From assembly GCF_019800665.1 (NCBI RefSeq), contig NZ_JAHVKO010000001.1:496001-560000 (forward strand): a stretch of DNA of 64,000 bases. The letters run 5' to 3'. Shown here piece by piece: positions 28,501 through 37,287 of this stretch. How positions within the stretch are numbered: the first letter of the stretch is position 1; every line of letters starts with the position of its first letter. Both the position numbers and the translations under genes were made by a program. The notes beneath the pieces are model-generated. The model saw nothing but the letters and a program-made list of their open reading frames with translations, was not told where the DNA came from and did not search any database. Source of the DNA: Microbulbifer agarilyticus. Its GTDB lineage: Bacteria > Pseudomonadota > Gammaproteobacteria > Pseudomonadales > Cellvibrionaceae.

Positions 28501-29098
28501 TGCTGCCCATTGGGAAGATGTCCATCAGCGAGCCGCGTACGGCGAATTCACCGTGTTCATATACCGTATCAACACAGTGGTATCCGGCTTGCTCGAGCAG
28601 TTTGCGTTGAGCGTTCAGGTCGAACTTCTGTCCTTCCTTCAATACCAGGGCGTTGCCCGCGACATAATCCTTGGGTGCTAAACGGTGCAGTAGCGTGCTT
28701 ACCGGCACAATCACGATGCCGCTGCCCATCTGAGGCAATCGGTATAGGGTGGCCAGGCGATCTGAGATGATGTCCTGGTGGGGAGAGAAGGTGTCGTAGG
28801 GCAGGATTTCCCAGTCCGGGAACTGGAAAATTTCCAGCGCGGCATCGACCGTCTGATCGCCCGCCTGATTGGTGTCGCCGTCTGCCCCATCTCGCCGCGG
28901 CTTGTTAAAAAATTTCAGCTGCACCTCAAGTTGATGTGCGTCCTGGCTGTTGCGGGCGATCAGCAGGGTTGGCGCTGAGCTCGACTGAGCGGCCTTCAGA
29001 ATGGCGAGGGCTGCGCTGGCGCCGTGTAGCTGCCCCCAGAATTGGCGGTCATTCTGGCTGCGAAATGCGGGCGGGGACAAAGGGGGGAGCTGACTCAT
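25589..29098 (-). CDS. mfd: Transcription-repair coupling factor Mfd
   Basis: This 1169-residue ATPase removes RNA polymerase stalled at lesions and recruits UvrA. Domains in order are: an N-terminal UvrB-like module (PDWEILPYDTFSPHQDIISDRL), the RNA-polymerase interaction domain (APVVHIDHGVGRYKGLQSL, about residue 500), and the RecG-like translocase. The translocase has Walker A VCGDVGFGKTEVAM, TTLLAQQH, the DEEH box LLIIDEEHRFG, and TATPIPRTLNMA. A TRG motif region and the C-terminal TRCF domain complete it. Length is normal for Mfd (E. coli 1148). It is divergent from gap. Confidence 0.97.
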   Translation of the reverse strand: MSQLPPLSPPAFRSQNDRQFWGQLHGASAALAILKAAQSSSAPTLLIARNSQDAHQLEVQLKFFNKPRRDGADGDTNQAGDQTVDAALEIFQFPDWEILPYDTFSPHQDIISDRLATLYRLPQMGSGIVIVPVSTLLHRLAPKDYVAGNALVLKEGQKFDLNAQRKLLEQAGYHCVDTVYEHGEFAVRGSLMDIFPMGSNLPYRIDLFDDEIESLRTFDPEDQRTVDKVDQIDLLPAREFPMHKLALAKFLERWHGQFDCDPGPVSIYQDISAGIAPAGIEYYLPLFFDECASLFDYLPERSQVFIQGDLKQPVESFWREAENRYESRRGDLTRPILEPGQVLLNVDEFYGALKHLPRAFFSNESLPEAEGNYNFATGTPPSLPVDGKSEQPLKALEAYLMEYKGRVLFCAESGGRREALLELLSGIRLKPKTLDCWQDFVDGDDQIAITVSPIDQGLILEDPQLNLIAEPQLFGDRVLQQRRRRKAKEEADNAVKNLAELRIDAPVVHIDHGVGRYKGLQSLDIDSQPAEFLTLEYGDGAKLYVPVASLHLISRYSGADEELAPLHKLGSESWQKAKRKAAEKVRDAAAELLDIYARREARIGHAFGDPGLAYREFTAGFPFEETPDQQLAIEAVVGDMLSDKPMDRLVCGDVGFGKTEVAMRAAFVAAHGGKQVAMLVPTTLLAQQHFQSLQDRFADWPISIEVISRFRSNKEVEAIKQRVAEGKVDILVGTHKLLQSDLKFKNLGLLIIDEEHRFGVRQKEKLKSLRSEVDILNLTATPIPRTLNMAMAGIRDLSVIATPPARRLSVKTFVRERDDALIKEAILREILRGGQVYFLHNEVKSIERIARELQELVPEARIGIGHGQMRERELEQVMSDFYHKRFNVLVCTTIIETGIDIPSANTILIERADKFGLAQLHQLRGRVGRSHHQAYAYLLTPNKRAMTGDAVKRLEAISEAQDLGAGFTLATHDLEIRGAGELLGEEQSGQIQSVGFNLYMEMLDHAVKAIREGRTPNIDEPLESPAVDVNLRVPALIPEDYLPDVHSRLIMYKRIANAEDKNALKELQVEMIDRFGLFPEPLKHLFRITEIKLNANQMGIRKLEASASRGRIEFADNAKVDPLTLVKLVQSRPTTFQLQGANHLNFALDESGPEQRLQQVNDVLQQLSQ

Positions 29099-29262
29099 CT
29101 TTCCTTATAATTCCGTGCTTTCTGACCGGTCTCGGCCTTGGAGGGCACGTATTGTAGCGGTGAACCGCCGAGCTTGCAGGTCGGTGTTTTTGGGGTTTGT
29201 GGTAGGGGCGTTCGGGCAGGGTGGTTATGCCGAGAAAAAAGCCGTTTTTTCCGTTTCCGGAA

Positions 29263-29277
29263 TGTAGTTTAACTACA
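29263..29277. promoter_or_regulatory. HexR-like operator upstream of gap
   Basis: TGTAGTTTAACTACA is a perfect 15-nt palindrome (7-bp arms around one T). It matches the HexR operator pattern TGTAnTnnnAnTACA known for the RpiR-family regulator HexR in gammaproteobacteria, which controls central sugar metabolism including GAPDH genes. It lies about 180 bp upstream of the gap start codon and just upstream of a candidate promoter. The match is seen; binding is inferred. Confidence 0.65.
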
Positions 29278-29301
29278 GTTTTTAGGCCATTTTTTGCTCG
29301 G

Positions 29302-29330
29302 TTGCGCGGCCAGATTTGAATACACATAAT
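29302..29330 (+). promoter_or_regulatory. Candidate gap promoter
   Basis: TTGCGC (29302-29307) and CATAAT (29325-29330) are separated by 17 bp, a reasonable sigma-70 pair. The HexR-like palindrome is centred about 65 bp upstream of the expected start, a position more typical of activation than repression. This is a visual call only. Confidence 0.4.
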
Positions 29331-29454
29331 TCGCCCGCCTTCCGGTTGGAGGCAGGATTTTGAGCCATTCTTAACATTCACGTGGCCCAAATTACGCAGC
29401 TTGTACTCCGGCCAGGGCGAGACCCAAATTTACCCTTTGCAGAGGTGTCTGACT

Positions 29455-30912
29455 GTGACTCAGAAGCGACCGAAGCCCGCTGACTTTTTCAAGGACTGGA
29501 AAGCGCGTGAAGCGCTGGCGGAATCCATGATTCCGATGATTGGCAAGCTCAACCGGGAAAGTAATGTCGGCATTTATATGTACGGCAAGAACCTGGTGAA
29601 CCGCTCCGTTCTCACCATTATGAAGGCGCATCGTTTTGTGCGTCAGGTTGAGGAAAACGAGCTGTCTGAGTTTGAGACCTATCCAGTTCTCGAGGCGATC
29701 TGCAAACTCGACCTGGGCCCGGTGCATATCGACCTGGGTACCCTCACCAACAAATACATGCGCGACGAGCGCGGCCTGTCTATTGAAGACTTCGTGCGCG
29801 AAGAGCTTTCCGACGCCTCTGGTGCCGGTAAGCCGCTGCCTGAGTCCCAGGATGTGGTGATCTACGGTTTCGGCCGTATTGGCCGTCTGGTAGCGCGCCT
29901 GCTGATCGAAAAAGCGGGCAGTGGCGATGTGCTGCGCCTGCGTGCAATCGTACTGCGTAAAGGCAAGGCGGATAACGACCTGGTCAAGCGCGCCTCCCTG
30001 TTGCGTCGCGATTCCGTACACGGCGCTTTCAACGGCACCATTCGTGTAGACGAAGAGACCAGCACGCTGATCTGCAACGGCAACGAAGTAAAGGTCATCT
30101 ACGCGAACTCCCCGGAAGAGGTGGATTACACCGAGCACGGCATCAATAACGCCCTGATCGTCGACAGCACCGGCGTGTGGCGTGACGAAGCGGGCCTGTC
30201 CCAGCACCTGGAGTGCAAGGGTGCCTCCAAGGTACTGCTGACTGCGCCGGGCAAGGGCGACCTGAAGAACATCGTTTACGGCATCAACAACGACGACATC
30301 AAGCCGGAAGATAAGATCCTTTCTGCGGCCTCCTGTACCACCAACGCCATCGTGCCGGTACTGAAGGCGATGATGGACAAGTTCGGTGTTGAGCACGGTC
30401 ACGTAGAAACCGTACACGCCTACACCAACGACCAGAACCTGATCGACAACTACCACAAGGGTGAGCGCCGTGGCCGCTCTGCCGCCCTCAACATGGTGTT
30501 GACCGAGACTGGTGCTGCCAAGGCGGTATCCAAGGCGCTGCCGGAGTTGAAGGGCAAGCTGACCGGTAACGCGATCCGCGTTCCGACCCCGAACGTGTCC
30601 ATGGCGATCCTGAACCTGCGTCTGGGCAAGGAGACCACCAAGGACGAGTTGAACGAGTACCTGCGCGATGTGGCGCTGCACTCGCCGCTGCGTCAGCAGA
30701 TCGACTTCACCAACTCGCCGGAAGTGGTTTCCAGCGATTTTGTCGGCTCCCGTCGCGCCTGTGTGTTTGACTCTACCGCCACCATTGTCGAAGACGACAA
30801 TGCGGTGCTCTACTGCTGGTACGACAACGAGTTCGGCTACAGCTGTCAGGTAGTGCGCTGTCTGGAGGATATGGCTGGCGTGCGTTACGAGCTGTTCCCA
30901 AAGAAGGACTGA
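29455..30912 (+). CDS. gap: Glyceraldehyde-3-phosphate dehydrogenase, long form
   Basis: This 485-residue GAPDH has an N-terminal extension of about 130 residues (PADFFKDWKAREALAESMIPMIGKL) before the NAD-binding domain (VVIYGFGRIGRLVARLL). The catalytic cysteine is Cys294 in SAASCTTNAIVP; the C-terminus has YDNEFGYSCQVVRCLEDMA. This long form is distinct from the 330-residue glycolytic GAPDH and, in pseudomonads, lies between mfd and the nqr operon as here. GTG 29455 is chosen because it has GAGG 9 nt upstream and begins the homologous VTQKRPK sequence. Whether it is mainly glycolytic or gluconeogenic cannot be read from sequence. Confidence 0.93.
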   Translation: MTQKRPKPADFFKDWKAREALAESMIPMIGKLNRESNVGIYMYGKNLVNRSVLTIMKAHRFVRQVEENELSEFETYPVLEAICKLDLGPVHIDLGTLTNKYMRDERGLSIEDFVREELSDASGAGKPLPESQDVVIYGFGRIGRLVARLLIEKAGSGDVLRLRAIVLRKGKADNDLVKRASLLRRDSVHGAFNGTIRVDEETSTLICNGNEVKVIYANSPEEVDYTEHGINNALIVDSTGVWRDEAGLSQHLECKGASKVLLTAPGKGDLKNIVYGINNDDIKPEDKILSAASCTTNAIVPVLKAMMDKFGVEHGHVETVHAYTNDQNLIDNYHKGERRGRSAALNMVLTETGAAKAVSKALPELKGKLTGNAIRVPTPNVSMAILNLRLGKETTKDELNEYLRDVALHSPLRQQIDFTNSPEVVSSDFVGSRRACVFDSTATIVEDDNAVLYCWYDNEFGYSCQVVRCLEDMAGVRYELFPKKD

Positions 30913-30972
30913 TCTCGACGCTCTAGTCAGAGGGATTGATCTGCGTGATCACTGGTTGACCAGATTGATCCC

Positions 30973-31006
30973 GCGCCACCCCGGTTGCAATGGCCGGCGG
31001 TGGCGC
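30973..31006 (+). terminator. Hairpin downstream of gap
   Basis: GCGCCACC pairs with GGTGGCGC, with an inner CCGG/CCGG stem. The T-run (TTTGTTTTTT) begins only about 15 nt later, so this is either a weak terminator or an RNA-stabilising 3' end. Confidence 0.5.
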
Positions 31007-31416
31007 CTCCAACTAAAGTCTTTGTTTTTTCAGCAAAAATTTCCTCATCTGGGGCCGATTTGACCCCATCTGCTCTGGTAAACCCCCTGTACGATCCTTA
31101 TAATGCGCGCGATTTTGCGGGGCTGCCGTGTGCCGGGAAATCAACGCATAGACTGCGGGTTGCCAAGGCAATAGCAGTGCGTTGCTCCCGGACTCTGAGT
31201 CATTTCTTCATATTACCTGTGGTGCCGGCCGGCGTTGCCCGTCGGGCTTAAGGCTGCTGATTAGTAGCTACTCTTTACAGAGTTCACCTCGAGGCTTGTG
31301 TCGGCTCAATTTGGCCTAAGCCCCCGCGCAAAGGTTTCTTCTTACTCCGGGCTCAAAAGGCCCAGAAAATTTTAAAACCTACTAAATCTACCAACTTAGA
31401 ACTTAGGCACAGGCGT
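31007..31416 (+). other. Long upstream region and probable leader of the nqr operon
   Basis: A strong -10 box TATAAT (31099-31104) followed directly by GCGCGCG resembles a GC-rich discriminator of growth-rate-controlled promoters; no good -35 lies 17 bp upstream. If used, the nqrA transcript has a leader of about 305 nt. The leader contains GC-rich palindromic segments (GCCGGCCGGC near 31223, GCCCGTCGGGC near 31237). No gene is convincing in this stretch. Confidence 0.5.
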
Positions 31417-32757
31417 ATGAGAAAGATCCGTCGGGGATTGGATTTACCCATATCCGGCGCGCCCGAGCAGGTCATCCACGATGGCCCTGCAGCCAAGACT
31501 GTTGCGGTGGTTGGTCCCGATTACAACGGGATGAAGCCCACCATGGCAGTTGCGGAAGGGGATAGCGTCAAACTCGGACAATTGCTGTTCACTGACAAAA
31601 AGACGGACGGTGTACGCTATACCGCTCCGGCTGCGGGCCGCGTAGTAGCGGTTAACCGTGGCGTTCGTCGTGTACTGCAATCCGTAGTGATTGAAGTAGA
31701 AGGCGACGAAGCTGAGCAATTTGCGAGCTACAGCGCTGACCAGCTGGGCAGCCTGACTGCAGAGCAGGTTCGCGAGAACCTGGTCGAGTCCGGTCTGTGG
31801 ACCGCACTGCGTACCCGCCCGTACAGCAAAGTGCCGGCGCTGGACGCCGAGCCTTCTGCGCTCTTCATCAATGCGATGGATACCAATCCGCTGGCAGCCG
31901 ACCCGGTTGTGGTGATTGCCGAGCAGCGTGAAGCGTTTGCACAGGGTGTTGAAATCCTGTCCAAGCTGGCAGACAAGACCTTCGTCTGTACCGCTCCGGA
32001 CGCCGATATTCCGGTACCGAGCGTTGCCACTGTTCAGCGCGAAGCCTTTGCTGGCCCGCACCCCGCTGGTCTGTCTGGTACCCACATCCACTTCCTGCAC
32101 CCGGTTAAGCCCGGTCGCCAGGTTTGGACCATCGGTTATCAGGACGTGATCGCGGTAGGCAAGCTGTTCGAAACCGGCAAGCTGTTCACCGACCGTGTTG
32201 TTGCCCTGGGTGGCCCGCGTGTAACCAAGCCGCGTCTTCTGCGCACCCGTCTGGGCGCCGATCTGACAGCGCTGGTCGCCGGTGAAACCGAAGGTGCTGA
32301 CAACCGCGTAATCTCCGGTTCCGTATTCGGTGGTCGCACCGCCAACGGAGCGCTGGGTTACCTGGGTCGCTACCACAACCAGGTGAGCGTGCTGGAAGAG
32401 GGCCGTGAGCGCCCGATGCTGCACTACTTCACGCCTGGTGCGAACCGCTTCTCTGTGCTGCCGATCTACGTCAGCAACTTCCTGAAGAACAAACTGTTCA
32501 ACTTCACCACCAGTGCCAACGGCTCCGAGCGTGCCATGGTGCCGATCGGTGTTTACGAGCGTGTTATGCCGCTGAACGTCCTGCCGACTCAGCTCCTGCG
32601 TGCGCTGATCGTGGGTGATACCCAGGTAGCTCAGCAGCTGGGCGCCCTGGAACTGGACGAAGAAGATCTGGCCCTGTGTACCTTCGTGTGCCCGGGCAAG
32701 TATGAGTTTGGCCCCATCCTGCGGGACAACCTGACCCGTATTGAGAAGGAGGGCTAA
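31417..32757 (+). CDS. nqrA: Na+-translocating NADH:quinone reductase subunit A
   Basis: This 446-residue NqrA begins [20 protein letters not shown], the family's hallmark N-terminus, and has the [21 protein letters not shown] segment. NqrA is the cytoplasmic peripheral subunit associated with ubiquinone binding in the sodium-pumping respiratory complex. It has no membrane helix, and its length equals the usual about 446. It is the first gene of a tight six-gene operon, with nqrB starting 3 bp after its stop. Confidence 0.97.
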   Translation: MRKIRRGLDLPISGAPEQVIHDGPAAKTVAVVGPDYNGMKPTMAVAEGDSVKLGQLLFTDKKTDGVRYTAPAAGRVVAVNRGVRRVLQSVVIEVEGDEAEQFASYSADQLGSLTAEQVRENLVESGLWTALRTRPYSKVPALDAEPSALFINAMDTNPLAADPVVVIAEQREAFAQGVEILSKLADKTFVCTAPDADIPVPSVATVQREAFAGPHPAGLSGTHIHFLHPVKPGRQVWTIGYQDVIAVGKLFETGKLFTDRVVALGGPRVTKPRLLRTRLGADLTALVAGETEGADNRVISGSVFGGRTANGALGYLGRYHNQVSVLEEGRERPMLHYFTPGANRFSVLPIYVSNFLKNKLFNFTTSANGSERAMVPIGVYERVMPLNVLPTQLLRALIVGDTQVAQQLGALELDEEDLALCTFVCPGKYEFGPILRDNLTRIEKEG

Positions 32758-32760
32758 GAC

Positions 32761-33972
32761 ATGTTGCGTAAATTTTTAGACTCCATCGAGCCGCACTTCC
32801 ATAAGGGCGGTAAGTATGAAAAGTTCTACGCGCTGTACGAGGCCATCGATACTGGTTTGTTCCAGCCGGCCGACCGTACCAAGACCACCGCGCACGTGCG
32901 CGACGGTATTGACCTGAAGCGCATCATGATCACCGTTTGGGCCTGCGCCATGCTGGCCGCTTTCTTTGGTATGTGGAATATCGGCTACCAGGCCAATACC
33001 ATCATCGCCAACAGCGGTGCGACTGAGTTCGAAGGCTGGCGCCACGCCATTATTGGCGCACTGACCAGCTACAACGCGGCAAGCATCTGGGACAACTTTG
33101 TCTACGGTGCCATGTACTTCCTGCCGATCTACCTGACGACCTTCATCGTTGGTGGTATCTGGGAAGTGCTGTTCGCTGCAGTACGTGGCCACGAAGTAAA
33201 CGAAGGTTTCTTTGTTACTTCTATCCTGTTTGCCCTGACCTGTCCGCCAGACCTGCCTCTGTGGATGGTGGCCATGGGCATCAGCTTCGGTGTGGTAATT
33301 GGTAAGGAAGTATTCGGTGGTACCGGTAAAAACTTCCTCAACCCCGCACTGAGTGGTCGTGCATTCCTGTACTTCGCTTACCCGGCCTCCATGTCCGGTG
33401 ACACTGTGTGGACCGCCGTAGACGGCTACACCGGCGCAACCGCGCTGTCTGTACTGGCGAGCGAAGGCGTGCAGAACGGCGTGATCAACGCTGCTGCTGG
33501 CCCTCTGACCTGGTGGGATGCCTTCTTCGGCAACATGCACGGTTCCATTGGTGAAACCTCCACCTTCGTCATCTTTATTGCCGGCGCCATCCTGCTGAGC
33601 ATGCGCATTGCCAGCTGGCGTATCGTTGCCGGTACTCTGCTGGGCATGATGGCCACGTCCCTCATGTTCAACATGATTGGCTCCGAGACCAATGCCTTCT
33701 TCAATGTGCCTTGGTACTGGCACCTGGTTGTTGGTGGTTTCGCGTTTGGTCTGATGTTCATGACCACCGACCCTGTATCTGCAGCCATGACCAATGTTGG
33801 TCGCTGGTGGTACGGCATTCTGATCGGTGTGATGACTGTTCTGATTCGTGTTGTGAATCCGGCGTTCCCAGAAGGCATCATGCTGGCCATTCTGTTCGCG
33901 AACCTGTTCGCACCGCTGTTTGACCACTTCGTTGTGCAGTCCCATATCAAGCGGAGGTTGGCACGTGGCTAA
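32761..33972 (+). CDS. nqrB: Na+-translocating NADH:quinone reductase subunit B
   Basis: This 403-residue integral membrane subunit carries covalently bound FMN and is central to Na+ translocation. The flavinylation motif is DGYTGATAL, with FMN attached to Thr227 (Vibrio Thr236). Hydrophobic segments run through the protein ([40 protein letters not shown] and others), and conserved [23 protein letters not shown] is present. Its 3' end overlaps nqrC by 8 bp, suggesting coupled translation. Confidence 0.97.
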   Translation: MLRKFLDSIEPHFHKGGKYEKFYALYEAIDTGLFQPADRTKTTAHVRDGIDLKRIMITVWACAMLAAFFGMWNIGYQANTIIANSGATEFEGWRHAIIGALTSYNAASIWDNFVYGAMYFLPIYLTTFIVGGIWEVLFAAVRGHEVNEGFFVTSILFALTCPPDLPLWMVAMGISFGVVIGKEVFGGTGKNFLNPALSGRAFLYFAYPASMSGDTVWTAVDGYTGATALSVLASEGVQNGVINAAAGPLTWWDAFFGNMHGSIGETSTFVIFIAGAILLSMRIASWRIVAGTLLGMMATSLMFNMIGSETNAFFNVPWYWHLVVGGFAFGLMFMTTDPVSAAMTNVGRWWYGILIGVMTVLIRVVNPAFPEGIMLAILFANLFAPLFDHFVVQSHIKRRLARG

Positions 33973-34747
33973 TAAAGATTCTGTAAAAGGTACTCTGCTG
34001 GTCGCGCTGGTACTGTGTATTGTCTGCTCCGTGGTGGTTTCCACCGCGGCAGTAATGCTCAAGCCCACGCAGAAGGCCAATGCCGAGCTGGATATGAAAA
34101 AGAACGTGTTGCTGGCTGGTGGCCTGATCACTCCTGATCAGACCAGCCGCAAGGCGATCGAAGAAGCCTTCGGCAACGTAACCATCAAGTACGTAGACCT
34201 GCGTACCGGCAAGTTCACTGACGAGGCTCCGGCCGGTGGCAGTGGTCGTGCTGCAGCGAAAGTCCCGAGCGCCAGTGAAAAACTGCCGGCCGATCAGGAC
34301 ATCGCCAAAATTATCCGCCGCGAGAACATCAAAGAGGTGTATCTGGTGGAGGAGAATGGCGAGATGGAACGCATCATCCTGCCGGTTCGTGGTTATGGCC
34401 TTTGGGGTCAGCTCTACGGCTTCCTGGCTCTGGAGAAAGACCTCAACACCGTTGCTGGTCTGGGCTTCTACGAGCACAAAGAAACTCCTGGACTGGGTGG
34501 TGAAGTAGACAACCCGCGCTGGAAGTCTCAGTGGGAAGGTAAGGAAGTGTACGACGCCGATGGCGGCGTAGATATTTCCGTAATCAAAGGCAGTGTTGAT
34601 CAGAACAGCCCGCAGGCTATCCACCAAGTGGACGGCCTGTCTGGTGCAACTCTGACCAGCAAAGGCGTCGACAACCTGGTCAAGTTCTGGCTTGGCAATG
34701 ACGGTTTCGGTCCCTTCCTGAAACACCTGAAAGCAGGGGAGGCATAA
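33965..34747 (+). CDS. nqrC: Na+-translocating NADH:quinone reductase subunit C
   Basis: This 260-residue subunit has one N-terminal membrane helix ([24 protein letters not shown]) and a periplasmic domain. The covalent-FMN motif is [13 protein letters not shown], with FMN on Thr229 (Vibrio Thr225). It begins with GTG at 33965 behind GGAGG, overlapping the end of nqrB; the longer frame from 33920 lies inside nqrB and is unlikely. FMN is attached by the ApbE product encoded downstream. Confidence 0.96.
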   Translation: MANKDSVKGTLLVALVLCIVCSVVVSTAAVMLKPTQKANAELDMKKNVLLAGGLITPDQTSRKAIEEAFGNVTIKYVDLRTGKFTDEAPAGGSGRAAAKVPSASEKLPADQDIAKIIRRENIKEVYLVEENGEMERIILPVRGYGLWGQLYGFLALEKDLNTVAGLGFYEHKETPGLGGEVDNPRWKSQWEGKEVYDADGGVDISVIKGSVDQNSPQAIHQVDGLSGATLTSKGVDNLVKFWLGNDGFGPFLKHLKAGEA

Positions 34748-34749
34748 GC

Positions 34750-35424
34750 ATGAGCACCAAGTTGAAAGACACTCTGCTGGACCCGATTTTCAAAAATAAC
34801 CCCATTACGCTGCAGATCCTTGGTATCTGTTCCGCATTGGCGGTAACCAGCTCGCTGCAAGTGACCCTGGTAATGTGTGTTGCGTTGACCACCGTTGTGG
34901 CCTTCTCCAACACCGCCGTGTCACTGATCCGTAAGCAGATCCCGAACAGCATCCGGATCATCGTGCAGATGACCGTGATTGCCTCTCTGGTAATTCTGGT
35001 TGACCAGGTATTGAAGGCGTACGCCTACGATATCTCCAAGCAGCTCTCGGTATTCGTTGGTCTGATTATCACCAACTGTATCGTAATGGGCCGCGCCGAA
35101 GCCTTCGCCATGAAGCACGGTCCGAAGGACAGCTTCTTCGACGGTGTTGGTAACGGTCTGGGTTACAGCGTGATTCTGATTGGTCTGGCATTCATCCGTG
35201 AACTCTTTGGCGCGGGCAAACTGTTCGGTGTTGAGATCCTGCAAACCGTGAACAACGGTGGCTGGTACGTACCGAATGGCATGCTGCTGCTGCCGCCGAG
35301 TGCCTTCTTCCTGATTGGCCTGTTTATCTGGGCGATCCGTGCCTGGAAGCCGGAGCAGGTAGAAGAGGATGAGTTCAAGATTGCGCCGAATTCCAAAATG
35401 CCTCTGGCGCAACAGGAGGCCTGA
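34750..35424 (+). CDS. nqrD: Na+-translocating NADH:quinone reductase subunit D
   Basis: This 224-residue multi-helix membrane subunit begins [30 protein letters not shown] and contains [21 protein letters not shown], the conserved NqrD segment with the cysteine (TNC) that helps ligate an intramembrane iron centre shared with NqrE. It starts 2 bp after the nqrC stop. Confidence 0.97.
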   Translation: MSTKLKDTLLDPIFKNNPITLQILGICSALAVTSSLQVTLVMCVALTTVVAFSNTAVSLIRKQIPNSIRIIVQMTVIASLVILVDQVLKAYAYDISKQLSVFVGLIITNCIVMGRAEAFAMKHGPKDSFFDGVGNGLGYSVILIGLAFIRELFGAGKLFGVEILQTVNNGGWYVPNGMLLLPPSAFFLIGLFIWAIRAWKPEQVEEDEFKIAPNSKMPLAQQEA

Positions 35425-35427
35425 TCG

Positions 35428-36036
35428 ATGGAACATTTTATTTCTCTCATCATCCGCGCCGTTTTCGTAGAAAACATGGCGTTGGCCTTCTTCCTGGGGA
35501 TGTGTACCTTCCTCGCGGTATCCAAGAAGGTTGAAGCGGCGATTGGTCTCGGTGTTGCGGTAATCGTAGTACTGACCATCACCGTTCCGGTGAATAACCT
35601 GATTTACACCTACCTGCTGAAAGACGGTGCGCTGGCCTGGGCTGGCTATCCGAATGTAGACCTGAGCTTCCTCGGTCTGCTGTCTTACATCGGCGTAATC
35701 GCAGCTCTGGTTCAGATCCTGGAAATGTTCCTGGATAAGTATGTACCGGCGCTGTACAACGCCCTGGGTGTATTCCTGCCGCTGATTACCGTGAACTGCG
35801 CCATCATGGGTGCGTCTCTGTTCATGGTGGAGCGCGAATACAATTTTGGTGAAAGTGTTGCCTACGGCTTCGGTGCTGGTCTGGGTTGGGCGCTGGCGAT
35901 TGCAGCTCTGGCGGGTATCCGCGAGCGCATGAAGTACAGCGACGTACCGGACGGCCTGAAAGGCCTGGGTATCACCTTCATTACCGTTGGTCTCATGTCG
36001 CTGGGCTTCATGTCCTTCGGCGGCATCGACATCTAA
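35428..36036 (+). CDS. nqrE: Na+-translocating NADH:quinone reductase subunit E
   Basis: This 202-residue membrane subunit begins [32 protein letters not shown] and includes [15 protein letters not shown]. The cysteines in GMC and VNC correspond to the intramembrane iron-binding pair contributed by NqrE. It is a structural partner of NqrD with inverted topology. It begins 3 bp after nqrD. Confidence 0.97.
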   Translation: MEHFISLIIRAVFVENMALAFFLGMCTFLAVSKKVEAAIGLGVAVIVVLTITVPVNNLIYTYLLKDGALAWAGYPNVDLSFLGLLSYIGVIAALVQILEMFLDKYVPALYNALGVFLPLITVNCAIMGASLFMVEREYNFGESVAYGFGAGLGWALAIAALAGIRERMKYSDVPDGLKGLGITFITVGLMSLGFMSFGGIDI

Positions 36037-36054
36037 GCGGGGAGGTTGAATAAC

Positions 36055-37281
36055 ATGGAATTAACGGATATTTATTTCGGCGTTGGCATGTTCACCGTCA
36101 TCGTGATCGCGCTGGTAGCCATCATCCTGGTTGCCCGCTCACGTCTGGTGAACACCGGTGACGTCAACATCCTGGTAAACGGTGAGAAAACTCTCACCGT
36201 TCCTGCCGGTGGTAAGTTGCTGCAGACCCTTGCAGCCAACAACCTGTTCCTGGCCTCCGCCTGTGGTGGCGGTGGCTCCTGTGCACAGTGCGTTTGTACT
36301 GTGAACGAAGGTGGCGGCGACATGCTGCCAACCGAAGCTGCACACTTCACCCCGCGTGAAGCGAAGGAAGGCAAGCGCCTTTCCTGTCAGGTTGCAGTTA
36401 AGCAGGACATGAAAATTGAAGTGCCGGAAGAAGTGTTTGGTGTGAAGCAGTGGGAATGCACTGTGGAATCCAATCCGAACGTGGCAACTTTCATTAAAGA
36501 GCTGACCCTGAAGCTGCCGGAAGGCGAGAACGTCGACTTCCGTGCGGGTGGTTACGTACAGCTGGAAGCGCCGCCCCATCACGTGAAATTCTCCGATTTC
36601 GATATCGAGGAAGAGTACCGCGGTGACTGGGAGCACTTCGGCTTCTTTAACCTGGAGTCCAAGGTTACCGAGCCAGTGGTTCGCGCCTACTCCATGGCGA
36701 ACTACCCGGAAGAGAAGGGCGTTGTTAAGTTCAACATCCGTATCGCAACCCCGCCGCCGCGTACCGAAGGTATTCCGCCGGGCCAGATGTCTTCCTACGT
36801 CTTCAACCTGAAGCCAGGTGACAAGATGCGTGTGTACGGTCCTTTCGGTGAGTTCTTCGCCAAAGAAACCGACAACGAAATGGTCTTCATCGGTGGTGGT
36901 GCCGGTATGGCGCCGATGCGTTCGCACATCTTCGACCAGCTGAAGCGTCTGCACTCCAGCCGCAAGATCAGCTTCTGGTACGGTGCGCGTTCCCTGCGCG
37001 AGATGTTCTACGAGGACGACTACAACGGTTTGCAGGAAGAGTTCGATAACTTCAAATGGCATATCGCTCTGTCTGATCCGCAGCCGGAAGACAACTGGGA
37101 AGGCTACACAGGCTTCATCCACAACGTAGTGTATGAAAACTATCTGAAGGACCACCCGGCTCCGGAAGACTGTGAGTACTACATGTGTGGGCCGCCCATG
37201 ATGAACGCGGCGGTAATCAACATGCTGAAAGATTTGGGCGTAGAGGATGAAAACATCCTGCTCGACGACTTCGGTGGTTGA
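36055..37281 (+). CDS. nqrF: Na+-translocating NADH:quinone reductase subunit F
   Basis: This 408-residue NADH-oxidising subunit is the electron entry point. One N-terminal membrane helix ([17 protein letters not shown]) precedes a plant-type [2Fe-2S] ferredoxin domain with cysteines in [14 protein letters not shown] and later LSCQV. The FAD-binding RAYSMANYP and NAD-binding [15 protein letters not shown] and [12 protein letters not shown] motifs follow. ATG 36055 is preferred over 36046 because GGGGAGG lies about 10 nt upstream and the length equals that of known NqrF. Confidence 0.97.
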   Translation: MELTDIYFGVGMFTVIVIALVAIILVARSRLVNTGDVNILVNGEKTLTVPAGGKLLQTLAANNLFLASACGGGGSCAQCVCTVNEGGGDMLPTEAAHFTPREAKEGKRLSCQVAVKQDMKIEVPEEVFGVKQWECTVESNPNVATFIKELTLKLPEGENVDFRAGGYVQLEAPPHHVKFSDFDIEEEYRGDWEHFGFFNLESKVTEPVVRAYSMANYPEEKGVVKFNIRIATPPPRTEGIPPGQMSSYVFNLKPGDKMRVYGPFGEFFAKETDNEMVFIGGGAGMAPMRSHIFDQLKRLHSSRKISFWYGARSLREMFYEDDYNGLQEEFDNFKWHIALSDPQPEDNWEGYTGFIHNVVYENYLKDHPAPEDCEYYMCGPPMMNAAVINMLKDLGVEDENILLDDFGG

Positions 37282-37287
37282 TCCAGC

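Larger units (their letters stand above)
29099..29454. other. Divergent mfd/gap regulatory region
   Basis: This 356-bp spacer contains the HexR-like palindrome and a candidate gap promoter, listed separately, plus an AT-rich segment (AAAAAAGCCGTTTTTTCC) near 29235-29252. No coding potential is apparent. Confidence 0.6.

Noticed and set aside
30985-31251. Open frame of 88 residues upstream of nqrA
   Set aside because: It spans the gap hairpin and the TATAAT region, has no ribosome-binding site and no recognised similarity.
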